Source of the DNA: Rhodococcus erythropolis NBRC 15567 | GTDB taxonomy: Bacteria; Actinomycetota; Actinomycetes; Mycobacteriales; Mycobacteriaceae | Assembly (NCBI RefSeq): GCF_001552595.1 | Contig: NZ_BCRM01000027.1 | Span: 20,706 to 84,705, forward strand | Length of the DNA stretch: 64,000 bases | Reading direction: 5' to 3' | Shown here: positions 17,400 through 26,759 of the stretch, in pieces | Layout: each line of letters starts with the position of its first letter | Numbering within the stretch: the first letter of the stretch is position 1 | Translations under genes and position numbers: made by a program | The notes under the pieces: model-generated | Database searches by the model: none | Told to the model about the DNA's origin: nothing | Seen by the model: the letters and a program-made list of their open reading frames with translations, nothing else

Positions 17400-17785
17400 T
17401 CACGGGTAGACGGCGATCTCGATAAGGTTTCCGTCGGGGTCGCGACAATAGTGCGAGACCATCTCGCCGAGGGCACCCAGTTTGGTCACGGGCCCGTCGA
17501 GCACCTCGACCCCACAGTTCTCCAGGTGCTCACGGACAGTTCCAGGCGACGCAAGAGTGATGAAGCACAAATCCTCGGAACCTGCTGGCTCGACGGCGCC
17601 GGTGGTCCAGGCCGGGTCTTGCTCCGCCGATCCGAGAGGCCTCGGATTGATCTTCTGATCTCCGAACTTCAGTGCAGTGCGTACCGTGGGGCCGAATATC
17701 TCGATCGTCATTCCGAATACCTTCGCGTACCACTGGGCGGTGGCGTCGACGTCACCCCGCCGCCGATTGAAACGCGAAACGGCAC
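17400..17785 (-). pseudogene. VOC family gene with a frameshift in the first strand
   Basis: The intact part (17400-17756) encodes DVDATAQWYAKVFGM, then TALKFGDQKINPRP, GSEDLCFIT, GVEVLDGPV and CRDPDGNLIEIAVYP, a close match in order to the glyoxalase-like family with QKIN and DPDGNLIE motifs. In its frame there is no start before DVDAT except an internal ATG at 17711, which would delete the first strand and helix. In the next frame a GTG at 17785 begins MPFRVSIGGG, exactly the missing first strand and of the right length. Adding one G to the run complementary to 17755-17758 would join them. A sequencing error is possible. Confidence 0.6.
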
Positions 17786-17819
17786 CGAATCGCCGGTCAA
17801 GCGACTAGCGTCGAATCGT

Positions 17820-18227
17820 ATGACTGCACTCAACGCTTTTGCACGTACCGGTGCCGCGGTCTTTGCGGCCCTTGCGATCTCCGGCGTGATGATGCCGGGT
17901 ACCGCGGCAGCGGCGCCGAGCACGGTTCCGTTCCAGGTCGACCCTTACGTCCCGCTCGTCGACTTGCCCACTCCCCACCTTGCAGCGATCGTCGGCGAAG
18001 AACCGGGCGTCGCCGTGCTGCACGTGCAACGCGCACCCGGCGACGGAAACCCCCACTCCGCGGTCGTCCACTGGCTCAGTCTCGGCACCGGAGCGTACGG
18101 ATCCGCATCATTTCCGACACTGGATGCACAACCCGTCACCATTCGTCCGGGCTCGGGTCAGGTCGTCGCATACGTCGATCCCCAGGCGATCGGAACACCG
18201 GGCCTCGGAACCTTTTTCGTGCCCTGA
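17820..18227 (+). CDS. small secreted protein, unknown
   Basis: A 135-residue protein with a clear signal peptide (about 1-33: FARTGAAVFAALAISGVMM, ending AAAAP). The mature part has beta-strand character (FQVDPYVPLVD, VAVLHVQRAPG, VVAYVDPQ) and no cysteines. The ATG at 17820 sits 35 bases from the remnant VOC start, so the two were once divergent. No family recognised; an exported actinobacterial protein of unknown role. Confidence 0.68.
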   Translation: MTALNAFARTGAAVFAALAISGVMMPGTAAAAPSTVPFQVDPYVPLVDLPTPHLAAIVGEEPGVAVLHVQRAPGDGNPHSAVVHWLSLGTGAYGSASFPTLDAQPVTIRPGSGQVVAYVDPQAIGTPGLGTFFVP

Positions 18228-18273
18228 CACCTGCGTACCCTCCAGACCGTGGTCCCTGCTCTGACAGGGCCTG

Positions 18274-19017
18274 TCACGTCGACAGCATCCGGGTCGCGAT
18301 CCGCAATGCCGAGTCTTCCGCGGCATCCAATGCCCGTGATTGCTCTGACGTGATGTTGTCACACAGCCAATCCCAGTGCATCGTCACCAAGGCGCCCTGG
18401 ACGGGCGTCGGTGCGAGTGAGCGGCCGTCAACGCTCCATCGCACTCGCTGCGTCACCGGCGTGCCGCGTACGAGTTGCTCACCGTCGAACTCGAGCGGGG
18501 ACGAAACCACCAACGCGTGCTCCTCACTCACGTCCTCGACCACTCCCCATCTGATCCGGCAGTTCTGGAGGACGGACAGTGGGACCGCACCGCGCTTCCG
18601 AAGAAGCTTGACCCACGGATACACCAGAAATACGTGAAAACTGTGGTGCGCGAGCGCGCGGTCCCGATCCCCGAGGGCAGGGAGAAACCCGGTGTTTTCG
18701 CGTTCACCGAATGCCCCCCTCAAGTGCTGCAACAACGCCCCCGAATCAAGCGAGTCGAGGAGATCACCTCCTACCCAATAGGCTTCGATCACTCGCGGAT
18801 CGAGAGGATCGTCGATGCCCGCACTTGCGGCCAATGCCTCGAGGTACGGCCACGCACCGTCGAATTGACGAGCGCGATCACGGTCGCCGCTGCCCGAGTT
18901 GCCGCTGGCCAGACGAAGCAGCACTGAAGGATCGTCGGGTCCGCAGTAACCCAACTCGTTCGGCGGATACGCGTAGCGGGCAAACAACGCCGGCCCGTTC
19001 ATACCGACGGCAGTCAT
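18274..19017 (-). CDS. DUF6390-like hydrogenase-associated protein
   Basis: A 247-residue protein beginning [20 protein letters not shown], then LGYCGPDDP. It has no signal or membrane segment; it is rich in Trp/Tyr and has HHSFHVFLVYPWVKLLR near 125 and MHWDWLCDNIT near 215. The ATG at 19017 overlaps the hypE stop (TGATG), so it is the last coupled gene of the hydrogenase operon. It resembles conserved actinobacterial proteins encoded in hydrogenase clusters. The biochemical role is unknown. A short palindrome TGACAGG-G-CCTGTCA (18262-18276) overlaps its stop and may help termination. Confidence 0.75.
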   Translation of the reverse strand: MTAVGMNGPALFARYAYPPNELGYCGPDDPSVLLRLASGNSGSGDRDRARQFDGAWPYLEALAASAGIDDPLDPRVIEAYWVGGDLLDSLDSGALLQHLRGAFGERENTGFLPALGDRDRALAHHSFHVFLVYPWVKLLRKRGAVPLSVLQNCRIRWGVVEDVSEEHALVVSSPLEFDGEQLVRGTPVTQRVRWSVDGRSLAPTPVQGALVTMHWDWLCDNITSEQSRALDAAEDSALRIATRMLST

Positions 19018-20087
19018 CAGCAGATCCGCGGAAGTTGTTCACCTGCCGGCAAATCCACTACCCGATTGCCTCCCAATGCCGTACGCGCCACCACCATTCC
19101 GCGATGTTCGGCCACGCACTCCCCGATCACGGCAGCTCCCGCACTCAGCGGATTACCGCGCATCGCTTCCAGAATTCGGTCGGAGTCTTCTCGCGGAACG
19201 AAGGCGATCAACTTACCCTCGTTGGCGACGTACAAAGGATCCAAACCGAGTAGCCCACAGGCGTCGCGCACGTCAGCGGGAATCGGCAGATCTCGTTCCA
19301 CCAGCGCAACACCGATGTTCGACGCTTGAGCGATCTCGTTGAGGGTGGCGGCAACTCCGCCCCGGGTAGGGTCGCGCAAGACATGGATGTCGACGCCGGT
19401 GGCAATCATGTCGGCGACCACGCTGTTGAGCGACGCGCAATCACTGCGCACCTCGGTCCCGAATTCGAGACCTTCGCGACAACTCATCACGGCCACCCCG
19501 TGAACACCGATGTCGCCGCTGACGATCACGACGTCACCGTCTTGTGCGCGAGTGGGGTTGATGTCCACCCCGTCGGCGACAATCCCGATTCCCGCGGTGT
19601 TGATGAAGACTCCGTCGCCGTGACCGGCATCGACAACTTTGGTGTCACCCGTCACCAGTCGAACGCCGGCAACGTGCGCAGCCCGCCCGAGCGCCTTCGC
19701 GATCCCTGCGATGTCGGTCAACGCGGTCCCTTCTTCGAGGATGAATGCCGTCGACATCACCAAGGGTTGTGCTCCCGCCATCGCCAGGTCGTTCACCGTT
19801 CCGTTGACCGCAAGATCGCCGATCGTTCCGCCGGGAAACACCATGGGTTTCACGACGTACGAGTCCGTTGAGAAGGCGAGCCGCACCCCGCCGATGTCGA
19901 ATACAGCCGAGTCGCCGAGCTCGGCATCGGCAGCGCTTCCGAACGAGGGCAGGAACAGATGCTCGATGAGCTCGGCGGACATCGCTCCCCCACCGCCGTG
20001 TCCCATGACGATGTTCGGCGAATCACGCAGCGGCAGTGGGCACACCCATGCCGACAGGTCCACGACAGCGGTCTCCTCAGCCGGCAT
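19017..20087 (-). CDS. hypE: hydrogenase maturation protein HypE
   Basis: A 356-residue PurM/SelD-like enzyme. It dehydrates the thiocarbamate that HypF places on its C-terminal Cys to thiocyanate, the source of the CN ligands. The protein ends in the diagnostic PRIC, with the acceptor Cys as last residue; [14 protein letters not shown] near 28 is the nucleotide-binding loop and [14 protein letters not shown] near 230 is conserved. The ATG at 20087 overlaps hypD by 11 bases. Confidence 0.95.
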   Translation of the reverse strand: MPAEETAVVDLSAWVCPLPLRDSPNIVMGHGGGGAMSAELIEHLFLPSFGSAADAELGDSAVFDIGGVRLAFSTDSYVVKPMVFPGGTIGDLAVNGTVNDLAMAGAQPLVMSTAFILEEGTALTDIAGIAKALGRAAHVAGVRLVTGDTKVVDAGHGDGVFINTAGIGIVADGVDINPTRAQDGDVVIVSGDIGVHGVAVMSCREGLEFGTEVRSDCASLNSVVADMIATGVDIHVLRDPTRGGVAATLNEIAQASNIGVALVERDLPIPADVRDACGLLGLDPLYVANEGKLIAFVPREDSDRILEAMRGNPLSAGAAVIGECVAEHRGMVVARTALGGNRVVDLPAGEQLPRIC

Positions 20088-21189
20088 GACCCGCCTCCTG
20101 CAGTTCCAGGCGTCGGTACAGGTAGTACGCAGCGCACGCCCCCTCGGACGACACCATCGTGGCACCGAGTGGATTCCGCGGAGTGCATTCCTTCCCGAAG
20201 GCACTGCACTCGTGTGGCTTGATCAAGCCTTGCAATACTTCACCGGACCGGCAGACACTCGACTCGTCGGTGTGGATATCGGTCACCGAAAAACGTTCTT
20301 CCGCATCAAAATACGCATACTTCGGTGCCAGCTGCCAACCACTGTCCGGAATCGATCCGATGCCGCGCCACGTCCGGTCCGACACCGCGAACACATCCTC
20401 GAGCATCGCTTTCGCTGCGGTGTTGCCCTGGGCGGTGACGGCACGGGCGTAGGCATTTTCGACCTCGTGTCGACCCGATTCCAATTGCAGCACCGTCTTT
20501 CTGATGCCCTCGAGCAGATCCAGCGGCTCGAATCCGGTGACGACGATCGGGACCCTGTACTTCTCGGCGAGGGCCGGGTACTCCGACGTTCCCATCACAC
20601 TGCACACATGCCCGGCCGCCAGAAATGCCTGCACGCGGCACTCTGGCGAGTCCATTATCGCGGCCATTGCCGGCGGGACCAGAACGTGCGAGACGAGCAG
20701 CGAGAAGTTCTTGATACCCAGGCGATTGGCCTGATAGACGGTCATGGCGTTGGCCGGCGCTGTGGTCTCGAATCCGATCCCGAAGAACACCACTTGCCGG
20801 TCCGGATTCTCCTTGGCAATAGTCAGTGCATCCAACGGTGAGTACACCACGCGAACGTCGCCGCCGGCGCTCTTGATCCGGAACAGATCCGACGAACTCC
20901 CCGGAACTCGCAACATGTCCCCGAATGAACAGAAAATGACATCGGGCTTTGCCGCGATTTCGAGAGCTTTGTCGATGATCTCGAGCGGCGTGACGCAGAC
21001 CGGGCAACCAGGTCCGTGAATCATCTCGATCTGCTCTGGGAGTAGTTGATCGATGCCGTGCCTGATGATCGAATGTGTCTGACCACCACACACTTCCATG
21101 ATCGCCCATCGGCGCGTGGCCAGCGCGCGGATCTGATCCAGCAGTTTGCCGGCCAGTTCCGGATCGGAGAACTCGTCCAGATACTTCAT
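20077..21189 (-). CDS. hypD: hydrogenase maturation protein HypD
   Basis: A 370-residue Fe-S protein that, with HypC, carries the Fe(CN)2CO intermediate. Conserved motifs are [12 protein letters not shown] near 34, [10 protein letters not shown] near 60 (catalytic Cys pair) and GFETTAPA near 125; C-terminal Cys residues ([20 protein letters not shown]) bind the 4Fe-4S cluster. It overlaps both neighbours by a few bases: hypE at its end and hypC at its start. Confidence 0.95.
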   Translation of the reverse strand: MKYLDEFSDPELAGKLLDQIRALATRRWAIMEVCGGQTHSIIRHGIDQLLPEQIEMIHGPGCPVCVTPLEIIDKALEIAAKPDVIFCSFGDMLRVPGSSSDLFRIKSAGGDVRVVYSPLDALTIAKENPDRQVVFFGIGFETTAPANAMTVYQANRLGIKNFSLLVSHVLVPPAMAAIMDSPECRVQAFLAAGHVCSVMGTSEYPALAEKYRVPIVVTGFEPLDLLEGIRKTVLQLESGRHEVENAYARAVTAQGNTAAKAMLEDVFAVSDRTWRGIGSIPDSGWQLAPKYAYFDAEERFSVTDIHTDESSVCRSGEVLQGLIKPHECSAFGKECTPRNPLGATMVSSEGACAAYYLYRRLELQEAGHAG

Positions 21190-21485
21190 GATTCCGTCTC
21201 CTTCGGTTCGATCCCGGCGGCCCGGGCAGCCCTGGCGAACCCGTCACCGAATTCCTCTTCGAGTACGCCGAGGTGTTCGAATTCCGCCAGCGTGCTGCGT
21301 GCGGATTCCTCGTCGAGTCGTTGGATCGCGAATCCGACGTGCACCACGACGTACTCGCCGACTCGGGCGCCCGGAATGTATTCGAGGCACACTTCTTTTC
21401 GGACGCCACCGAAGTTCACCACCGACATCGTCGTTCCGTCGCGTTCCTCCAAGGACTCGATACGTCCTGGTACGGCTAGGCACAT
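21186..21485 (-). CDS. hypC: HypC/HybG-type hydrogenase maturation chaperone (copy 1)
   Basis: A 99-residue chaperone starting [12 protein letters not shown] with the essential Cys2. It delivers iron with its ligands from HypD to the large-subunit precursor. The mid region [15 protein letters not shown] is typical. Its C-terminus extends about 15 residues past the usual end. The ATG at 21485 is fixed by the MCxxxPG motif. Its stop overlaps the hypD start (ATGA). Confidence 0.93.
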   Translation of the reverse strand: MCLAVPGRIESLEERDGTTMSVVNFGGVRKEVCLEYIPGARVGEYVVVHVGFAIQRLDEESARSTLAEFEHLGVLEEEFGDGFARAARAAGIEPKETES

Positions 21486-21501
21486 GGCACAACTCCTGAC
21501 C

Positions 21502-23790
21502 TCATGACGAACTCCCGACCAGCACTTGGCCGTAGGCGAGACCACCGTCGTTCGGTGGTAACTGCAGTCCTGTCAACGGCGTGAATCCGGCTTCTCCGAG
21601 CAGGGCACACGCCCGGACGAGCAGGAGAGGGTTCTGAAACACGCCTCCGGTGAGAACTACCTCGTCCACTCCCGCCAGTTCCCGGCCACGGATTGCCCAC
21701 TCGAGTACGAGGTGCGCGACGGATTCGTGGAAACGCGCGCCGATCACGTCGGCGGGCACCTTCGCCCGGAGATCACGGACAACGGCCCGAATGACCGACC
21801 GTGGATCAGCTGTCCATGAATCGTCGTCCGACTGCACCCAGTCGAAGGTGTACCGCGACGGGGCGCAGTCGACTCCCCTCGAAATGCCCTCCAACTCGAT
21901 GGCGGCCTGCGCTTCGTAGTCGACGCTCTGACGAACCCCGGTCAGCGAGGAGACTGTGTCGAACAACCGCCCCATGCTCGAGGTGTCCACACACCCGAAA
22001 CCGGTTTCCAACTGGTGAAGTAGGACCGACTGCTCTCGTGGCGGACAGGCCGCCACCGGCGCGAGGTCGGATTCCCAGTCCAACCCGGCATGCCAGAGGT
22101 GGGCGAGCGCCATTCGGTACGGTCGTTCCACTCCGGCATCGCCCCCTGGCAGCGGTACGTATCCCAGATGCGCGAGACGGCGATAACCCTTGTACGTCGC
22201 CAGCAGCAATTCCCCTCCCCACACTGCGCCGTCCGCCCCGTAACCGGTGCCGTCGAACGCTATTCCGAGAACCGGTTCGCTCCCGTCCCGGCCGTTCTCC
22301 CCCATCACGGAAGCCACATGTGCGTGGTGATGCCCGACGACGCGCACCGGTCGGTCGCCACTACGACTGCGAGCCCACGAGGACGAGCGATACCGGGGAT
22401 GCTCGTCACAGGCAATCTGGTGCGGCACGACTCCGGTGATCGACTCGAAGTGACTCTCCGAGGCAGCAAAACTGTCGAGGACAGCGAGGTCGCCCATGTC
22501 TCCGATGTGCTGACTCGGCCAGACATACGCACCCTCGGCAAGACAGAAGGTGTTCTTCAGATCGGCCCCGACCGCCAAGGTGGGCGGTAGATCGAACGGC
22601 GCCGCAACGGGCAGCGGTGCATATCCGCGCGAGCGACGAAGCAACTGTCGTCCACTGCCGACTATTCGCATCACCGAGTCGTCACACGGCATCAAGATCG
22701 GACGGTTGTGGGTCAACACCCCGTCGGCCAGGTCACCCACCCGTTCGAGATCGTCGTCGGAATACAGAATTGGCTCGCCACCGATGTTCGCCGACGTCAT
22801 CACCAACGCCGCGGGGCCCGCAGCGTCTCCCGCCAACCCGAGAAGAAGATGCTGAATCGGATTGTAGGCCAGCATGATTCCGATGTCCGGAATGCCTGGG
22901 GCAATCGAGGGAGACGGCGTGTATCCAGACGCTTTGGCAACCAGCACTATGGGACGCTCGCGCGAGGACATGGCATCGGCCTCGGCATCCCCGACCACAC
23001 CCAGCGCTCTGGCTTCTCTCACATCGCGCACCATCACCGCCAACGGCTTGCTCGGTCGATGCTTGCGGTCACGCAATTCGTGAACCACGCGATCATCACG
23101 CGCATCGCAGGCCAAGTGGAATCCTCCAATTCCCTTGACAGCAAGAATCTTCCCGTCTCGTAGCAGCGATCGGGCTCGTAGCAGTGCACCCTCGCCGGTC
23201 TCCGTGGGCGCGTCGCCTTCCACGAACGAAAGCGTTGGACCGCACTCCGGGCAGGCAATCGGTTGCGCATGAAACCGGCGGTCGGAGGGATCCACGTACT
23301 CCGCCGCACAGTTCGCGCACAACGGGAACCGCTTCATCGTCGTAGCGGCCCGGTCGTAGGGCATCGACTCGATGATCGTGAATCGTGGACCACAATTGGT
23401 GCAGGTGATGAAGGGATGACGATATCGCCGATCGCTCGGATCAGTCAGCTCCCGCAGGCAGTCGTCGCAGATCCCGACATCGGCCGGCGCCAAGGTTCGC
23501 CCGACCGCCCCCGCATCCGTCTCGATGATGCAAAACCCCTGACGACCTAGCGGCGGCGAGTCCTCGCGCTCTATCGACTCCACTCGTGCCAGCGGTGGGG
23601 GGCGGTTTCGCACCCGAGCGACAAACGCATCGATTGCCTCTCCGTCGCCTTCGATGTCGATCACGACCCCGAGAGCAGAATTTCCCACCGAACCCGACAG
23701 TCCCAGTTCGGTCGCAGTCGCGTGAACGAACGGCCGGAATCCCACCCCCTGGACTACGCCACGAACGATGACACGGCTGGCGACCATCAT
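21502..23790 (-). CDS. hypF: hydrogenase maturation carbamoyltransferase HypF
   Basis: A 762-residue protein that turns carbamoyl phosphate and ATP into the carbamoyl group transferred to HypE. Domains in order: acylphosphatase (1-90, RGVVQGVGFRPFVHA), two zinc fingers (about 108-185, CDDCLRE, CTNCGPRF, CANCAAEY, CPECGPTL), YrdC-like (about 200-370) and Kae1-like with HHHAHVASVMGE near 490. The first codons MM leave a 3-base doubt about the start. It sits between two hypC genes. Confidence 0.95.
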   Translation of the reverse strand: MMVASRVIVRGVVQGVGFRPFVHATATELGLSGSVGNSALGVVIDIEGDGEAIDAFVARVRNRPPPLARVESIEREDSPPLGRQGFCIIETDAGAVGRTLAPADVGICDDCLRELTDPSDRRYRHPFITCTNCGPRFTIIESMPYDRAATTMKRFPLCANCAAEYVDPSDRRFHAQPIACPECGPTLSFVEGDAPTETGEGALLRARSLLRDGKILAVKGIGGFHLACDARDDRVVHELRDRKHRPSKPLAVMVRDVREARALGVVGDAEADAMSSRERPIVLVAKASGYTPSPSIAPGIPDIGIMLAYNPIQHLLLGLAGDAAGPAALVMTSANIGGEPILYSDDDLERVGDLADGVLTHNRPILMPCDDSVMRIVGSGRQLLRRSRGYAPLPVAAPFDLPPTLAVGADLKNTFCLAEGAYVWPSQHIGDMGDLAVLDSFAASESHFESITGVVPHQIACDEHPRYRSSSWARSRSGDRPVRVVGHHHAHVASVMGENGRDGSEPVLGIAFDGTGYGADGAVWGGELLLATYKGYRRLAHLGYVPLPGGDAGVERPYRMALAHLWHAGLDWESDLAPVAACPPREQSVLLHQLETGFGCVDTSSMGRLFDTVSSLTGVRQSVDYEAQAAIELEGISRGVDCAPSRYTFDWVQSDDDSWTADPRSVIRAVVRDLRAKVPADVIGARFHESVAHLVLEWAIRGRELAGVDEVVLTGGVFQNPLLLVRACALLGEAGFTPLTGLQLPPNDGGLAYGQVLVGSSS

Positions 23791-24071
23791 GTCCCGACCT
23801 CGCCGGTACGAGTACCGGACTCGTCGATCTCACCGTCTTGACCACGGCCCATCAGTTCGAGGCCGGCCCGGGCGCGCTGTGCTCCCTGTTCGTCGACCTT
23901 CTCGACTGCAAAGCCCATGTGGATCACCACCCAGTCACCTGCCGTGACGGTGCCTTCGTCGAGCATCCCGATGTTGACCTTGCGCGGTGCACCTTCCACG
24001 TCGACGAGGGCGAGTTGACCGCCGTATCCGTCCAGTAGTTCGCGTACCCGTCCCGGAATCCCCAGACACAT
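23787..24071 (-). CDS. hypC: HypC/HybG-type hydrogenase maturation chaperone (copy 2)
   Basis: A 94-residue second HypC that starts MCLGIPGRVRELL (Cys2 conserved) and carries WVVIHMGFAVEKVDE. It differs from copy 1 through most of its length and has an acidic C-terminus. It overlaps hypF by 4 bases and follows the protease gene by 3 bases. Two HypC proteins usually imply separate partners, for example one for HypD and one for the large subunit, but that division here is inferred. Confidence 0.92.
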   Translation of the reverse strand: MCLGIPGRVRELLDGYGGQLALVDVEGAPRKVNIGMLDEGTVTAGDWVVIHMGFAVEKVDEQGAQRARAGLELMGRGQDGEIDESGTRTGEVGT

Positions 24072-24074
24072 GAC

Positions 24075-24569
24075 TCACACCTCCGGCCCCAAAGTGGTGG
24101 CATCACAATCCACGTCGATCGACCGGACGAGTGCCATCACCGCAGAGGCGGCTTGCCCTACCGAATCACGCATCTCTGCACTCAATCCGATTCCGTCGCC
24201 GACCGATTTCGCGTGTGCCCCCACCACGAACGTCCGCGGGAGTGCTCCGCCGAGGGCCTGCAGGCTGGCAAACACCGAACTCGGATGCATCGAGTGTGCG
24301 TCGAAACCTCCTTGCGAGCCTTCACTTTCGGGATCCACTTCGATGATCGCAAGCTTCCCCGGAACTCCGGTCACCGGTAATGCGTCGATCAGCACCAGCG
24401 CGTCCCACGACTCCAACAAGTCGTATGCGAGATGCACACCACGAATCCCGTAGTCGACCAGGCGAACCCCCGTCGGGAGATTCTCATGCTGCAACGCTCG
24501 AACAACTTCGGGGCCGAATCCGTCGTCTTCGAGAAATATGTTTCCGACGCCTGCAATCAGCACGCGCAC
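24075..24569 (-). CDS. hydrogenase maturation endopeptidase (HyaD/HybD family)
   Basis: A 164-residue nickel-dependent protease starting MRVLIAGVGNIFLEDDGFGPEV, written here as two joined family motifs (GVGN and DDGFG). It should remove the C-terminal peptide of the large subunit after nickel insertion. DYGIRGVHLAYDLL near 39 and a conserved HSMHPSSVF near 91 complete the metal site. The start is GTG at 24569, 6 bases after the microprotein gene. Confidence 0.92.
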   Translation of the reverse strand: MRVLIAGVGNIFLEDDGFGPEVVRALQHENLPTGVRLVDYGIRGVHLAYDLLESWDALVLIDALPVTGVPGKLAIIEVDPESEGSQGGFDAHSMHPSSVFASLQALGGALPRTFVVGAHAKSVGDGIGLSAEMRDSVGQAASAVMALVRSIDVDCDATTLGPEV

Positions 24570-24575
24570 AGTGCT

Positions 24576-24695
24576 TTACATCTTTCGCATTCGCAGATAG
24601 CGCTGGATGTCCGGCATCGACACCACCAGAACGATCGCGGCTGCGATCGCGGTGGCGCCGAGAAGTGCCGTCGACAGCAATCCCATGCTCCTCAT
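24576..24695 (-). CDS. single-span membrane microprotein of the hydrogenase operon (DUF6893-like)
   Basis: A 39-residue protein. The ATG at 24695 is preceded by AGGAG at 10 bases. It reads as a short N-terminus, one hydrophobic helix (about 5-26, LLSTALLGATAIAAAIVLVV) and a basic tail PDIQRYLRMRKM. This layout, with PDIxRYLxMRxM, matches short actinobacterial proteins that sit in hydrogenase clusters. It could anchor the enzyme or its electron carrier at the membrane. The role is inferred from position and topology. Confidence 0.78.
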   Translation of the reverse strand: MRSMGLLSTALLGATAIAAAIVLVVSMPDIQRYLRMRKM

Positions 24696-24759
24696 GGCGG
24701 GTTCTCCTCTCGATAGCAGTGAAGTCCGAAAGCTGTGAAGTCCGACAGCGTGAAGTACG

Positions 24760-26124
24760 TCAACTCGCGCCGTCTCGCGGCACCGGCTCTATCTCGTCCG
24801 GCGCGAAGTACAGGTAGCGGCCGTACCAGTTGTGCAGATCGGCGGCCGGGTCGTCCAAGAGCGTCACCCCAACATGAATGTCGCCGTCCACGTCTTCATG
24901 AATGGTGGCGACGTGGGCGATCCGGCCGTCAAAGAACAGGTCCTGAGCATCAGCGCGACGTGAGGGGTGAAGCCGAACCGTACTTCCACCACAGACGCGG
25001 ACGCCGTTGATCAATACTGCGTCGGTGCGTGGTTGAACACTGGTGTCGGCTTCCGGCGTCCACCAGTCCACGCCGTCAGGCACCTCGGGTATCAGATCAG
25101 AACCGGCATTCGAATCTCGCAGCACGCCGTGCAGGCCGGCTAGATCGTCGGCCGTCAAGCTTTCACATCGGTCGATGATGTCGGCAGCTTTCGAGTCGGT
25201 CGCCCGCGCCCGCGCCTTTTCCTCTTCGGTCATGGCCAGAATTCTCAGCGTGAGAATTTCGTCGATCTCCGTCGAGTCGAACAGGGATCCTTCGCTCTGC
25301 GGCGCAATCTCGGGAAAGTCGTACAAGATGATCGGTGACACCAGAACGGTGGGCGATGTACCGGGGTGAGTCGGATCCTCGGTCCCCGCAAGCACTGGAT
25401 AACAGCGATTTTGGCGCAGCGGCTCCGAGTGATCTGGTTCGTCGAACAACGACACGAACTTCGAGCCTGCGCAGGTCAAAATGACGTGAGTGCCGAGCAT
25501 CGACTGCGCCGTGGCCGTGCCCTTGTCCCTCATGTCGACGCTCGTGTCGTTCATGATGCTCACGGAGATCACCCTGCGTCTGTCCCCTGCGGAGGCGTTC
25601 AATTCCAAGCGGCCAGTCACCGGAAGCCGTGTCCGAACGACCCGTCCGACTACCCGGCCCAGAGAATCCGCCAGAGTCTCGCCGTCGACAACTCCCGCCG
25701 CACAGAAGGATTCTTCGACTCCGGCCTCGAGTTCGTCCAGACCCCACGGACCCAAGACGATCTCGGATTCGGTGGCTTCGTCCCACGAGATCGCCTCGTG
25801 CCCGTCGACGACCAACCGATCCACCGGAATCCACGCGCCGCCGGCGCCGAGTCGTTCAACCGTCCGCGACTGGTGGTGCAGAAATCTCACCGTCGCCGTT
25901 ACTTCGGCGCCGTTCCGCTCGAGTTCGCCGAGCAGACATTGGGCGGACATCGACGGTTCCTCGCCGACTCCGTCACCGGCGGCGCCGGGCGGTCCGAGAA
26001 CCCCGAACTGCCAACGGGATTGATTCTTCGCCGAGCCGGCCCGGTAAGGATAGAGAAGATATCCCTCGTACAGGACAGCGTCGGCCACAGCCCGAACGTC
26101 GTGATCCATCTCAGTTCGGGTCAT
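24760..26124 (-). CDS. hydrogenase-operon protein of unknown function (454 aa)
   Basis: A soluble 454-residue protein with no signal or membrane segment. Recognisable landmarks: AVLYEGYLLYPYRAGSAKNQ near 17, RFLHHQSRTVE near 80 and a C-terminal domain with VRLHPSRRADAQDLFFDGRIAHV near 380 (split here by position only) and WYGRYLYFAPDEIEPV at the end. It is coupled to the DUF6084 gene by an ATGA overlap. Homologues are conserved in actinobacterial high-affinity hydrogenase clusters, but no activity is known. An assembly or electron-transfer role is possible. Confidence 0.75.
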   Translation of the reverse strand: MTRTEMDHDVRAVADAVLYEGYLLYPYRAGSAKNQSRWQFGVLGPPGAAGDGVGEEPSMSAQCLLGELERNGAEVTATVRFLHHQSRTVERLGAGGAWIPVDRLVVDGHEAISWDEATESEIVLGPWGLDELEAGVEESFCAAGVVDGETLADSLGRVVGRVVRTRLPVTGRLELNASAGDRRRVISVSIMNDTSVDMRDKGTATAQSMLGTHVILTCAGSKFVSLFDEPDHSEPLRQNRCYPVLAGTEDPTHPGTSPTVLVSPIILYDFPEIAPQSEGSLFDSTEIDEILTLRILAMTEEEKARARATDSKAADIIDRCESLTADDLAGLHGVLRDSNAGSDLIPEVPDGVDWWTPEADTSVQPRTDAVLINGVRVCGGSTVRLHPSRRADAQDLFFDGRIAHVATIHEDVDGDIHVGVTLLDDPAADLHNWYGRYLYFAPDEIEPVPRDGAS

Positions 26125-26759
26125 CGGGGCACCTCGCTCGCCGTCAGCAACTGCCGCACGGCTGAATCGAGGTCCGTGAGGCCGTGCGCTGCCTTGAATC
26201 GCACGAGATCGGCAATCGTCTCATGGTCGAGGCGTACCCACCCAGAGGCCGGATAATGCGTGGCCATCAGCTGTTTCCACACGTCGACCGGCAATTCGTA
26301 GGCAGCAGATCTGTCCCACGGGATCTGCTGTACCGAGAAACCGCGCTGCCCGTCGGTGAATACGGTTCCGCTCAGTAGAACCACGATCGGAATCGTTCCG
26401 TCACGGAGTGCGTGCATGTACTTCGACGCCGTCACCGAGAAGTCGTACGTACACGCCATGGGTAAGGCCGCGACCGTTGTTCCCGTGAATCCCTGAACAA
26501 CCGTGGAACACTCCATCCACAAGAAGGTTCGCAGCGTACTCGACCAACGCTCCCGCGGACCGAACAAATCGCGCAGGGCGTCGCCTTCCTCGTCGGAGTA
26601 CGGCCGGCGGTGCGGTTCGATTCGAACCTGTGCGCGTAGAGCGACTGCTCGGACGGTCGCGCCGGTAGTCTCCGACATCCTCAATCTCACCGTCAGATTT
26701 GGTGTAACCGCATACGGTTCCACCTCCACGTTGTCGACCGAGAAGTCGAGGACGGTCAT
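26121..26759 (-). CDS. DUF6084-like hydrogenase-operon protein
   Basis: A 212-residue soluble protein starting MTVLDFSVDNVEVEPYAVTP. It is beta-rich at the N-terminus (PNLTVRLRMSETTG, ALRAQVRIEPHRRPY) with a conserved-looking RERWSSTLRTFLWME near 95 and PMACTYDFSVTASKYMHAL near 125. ATGA overlaps join it to both neighbours, so the three DUF genes are translated in a chain. No motif indicates catalysis. It is known only as a partner of group 1h hydrogenase genes. Confidence 0.78.
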   Translation of the reverse strand: MTVLDFSVDNVEVEPYAVTPNLTVRLRMSETTGATVRAVALRAQVRIEPHRRPYSDEEGDALRDLFGPRERWSSTLRTFLWMECSTVVQGFTGTTVAALPMACTYDFSVTASKYMHALRDGTIPIVVLLSGTVFTDGQRGFSVQQIPWDRSAAYELPVDVWKQLMATHYPASGWVRLDHETIADLVRFKAAHGLTDLDSAVRQLLTASEVPR

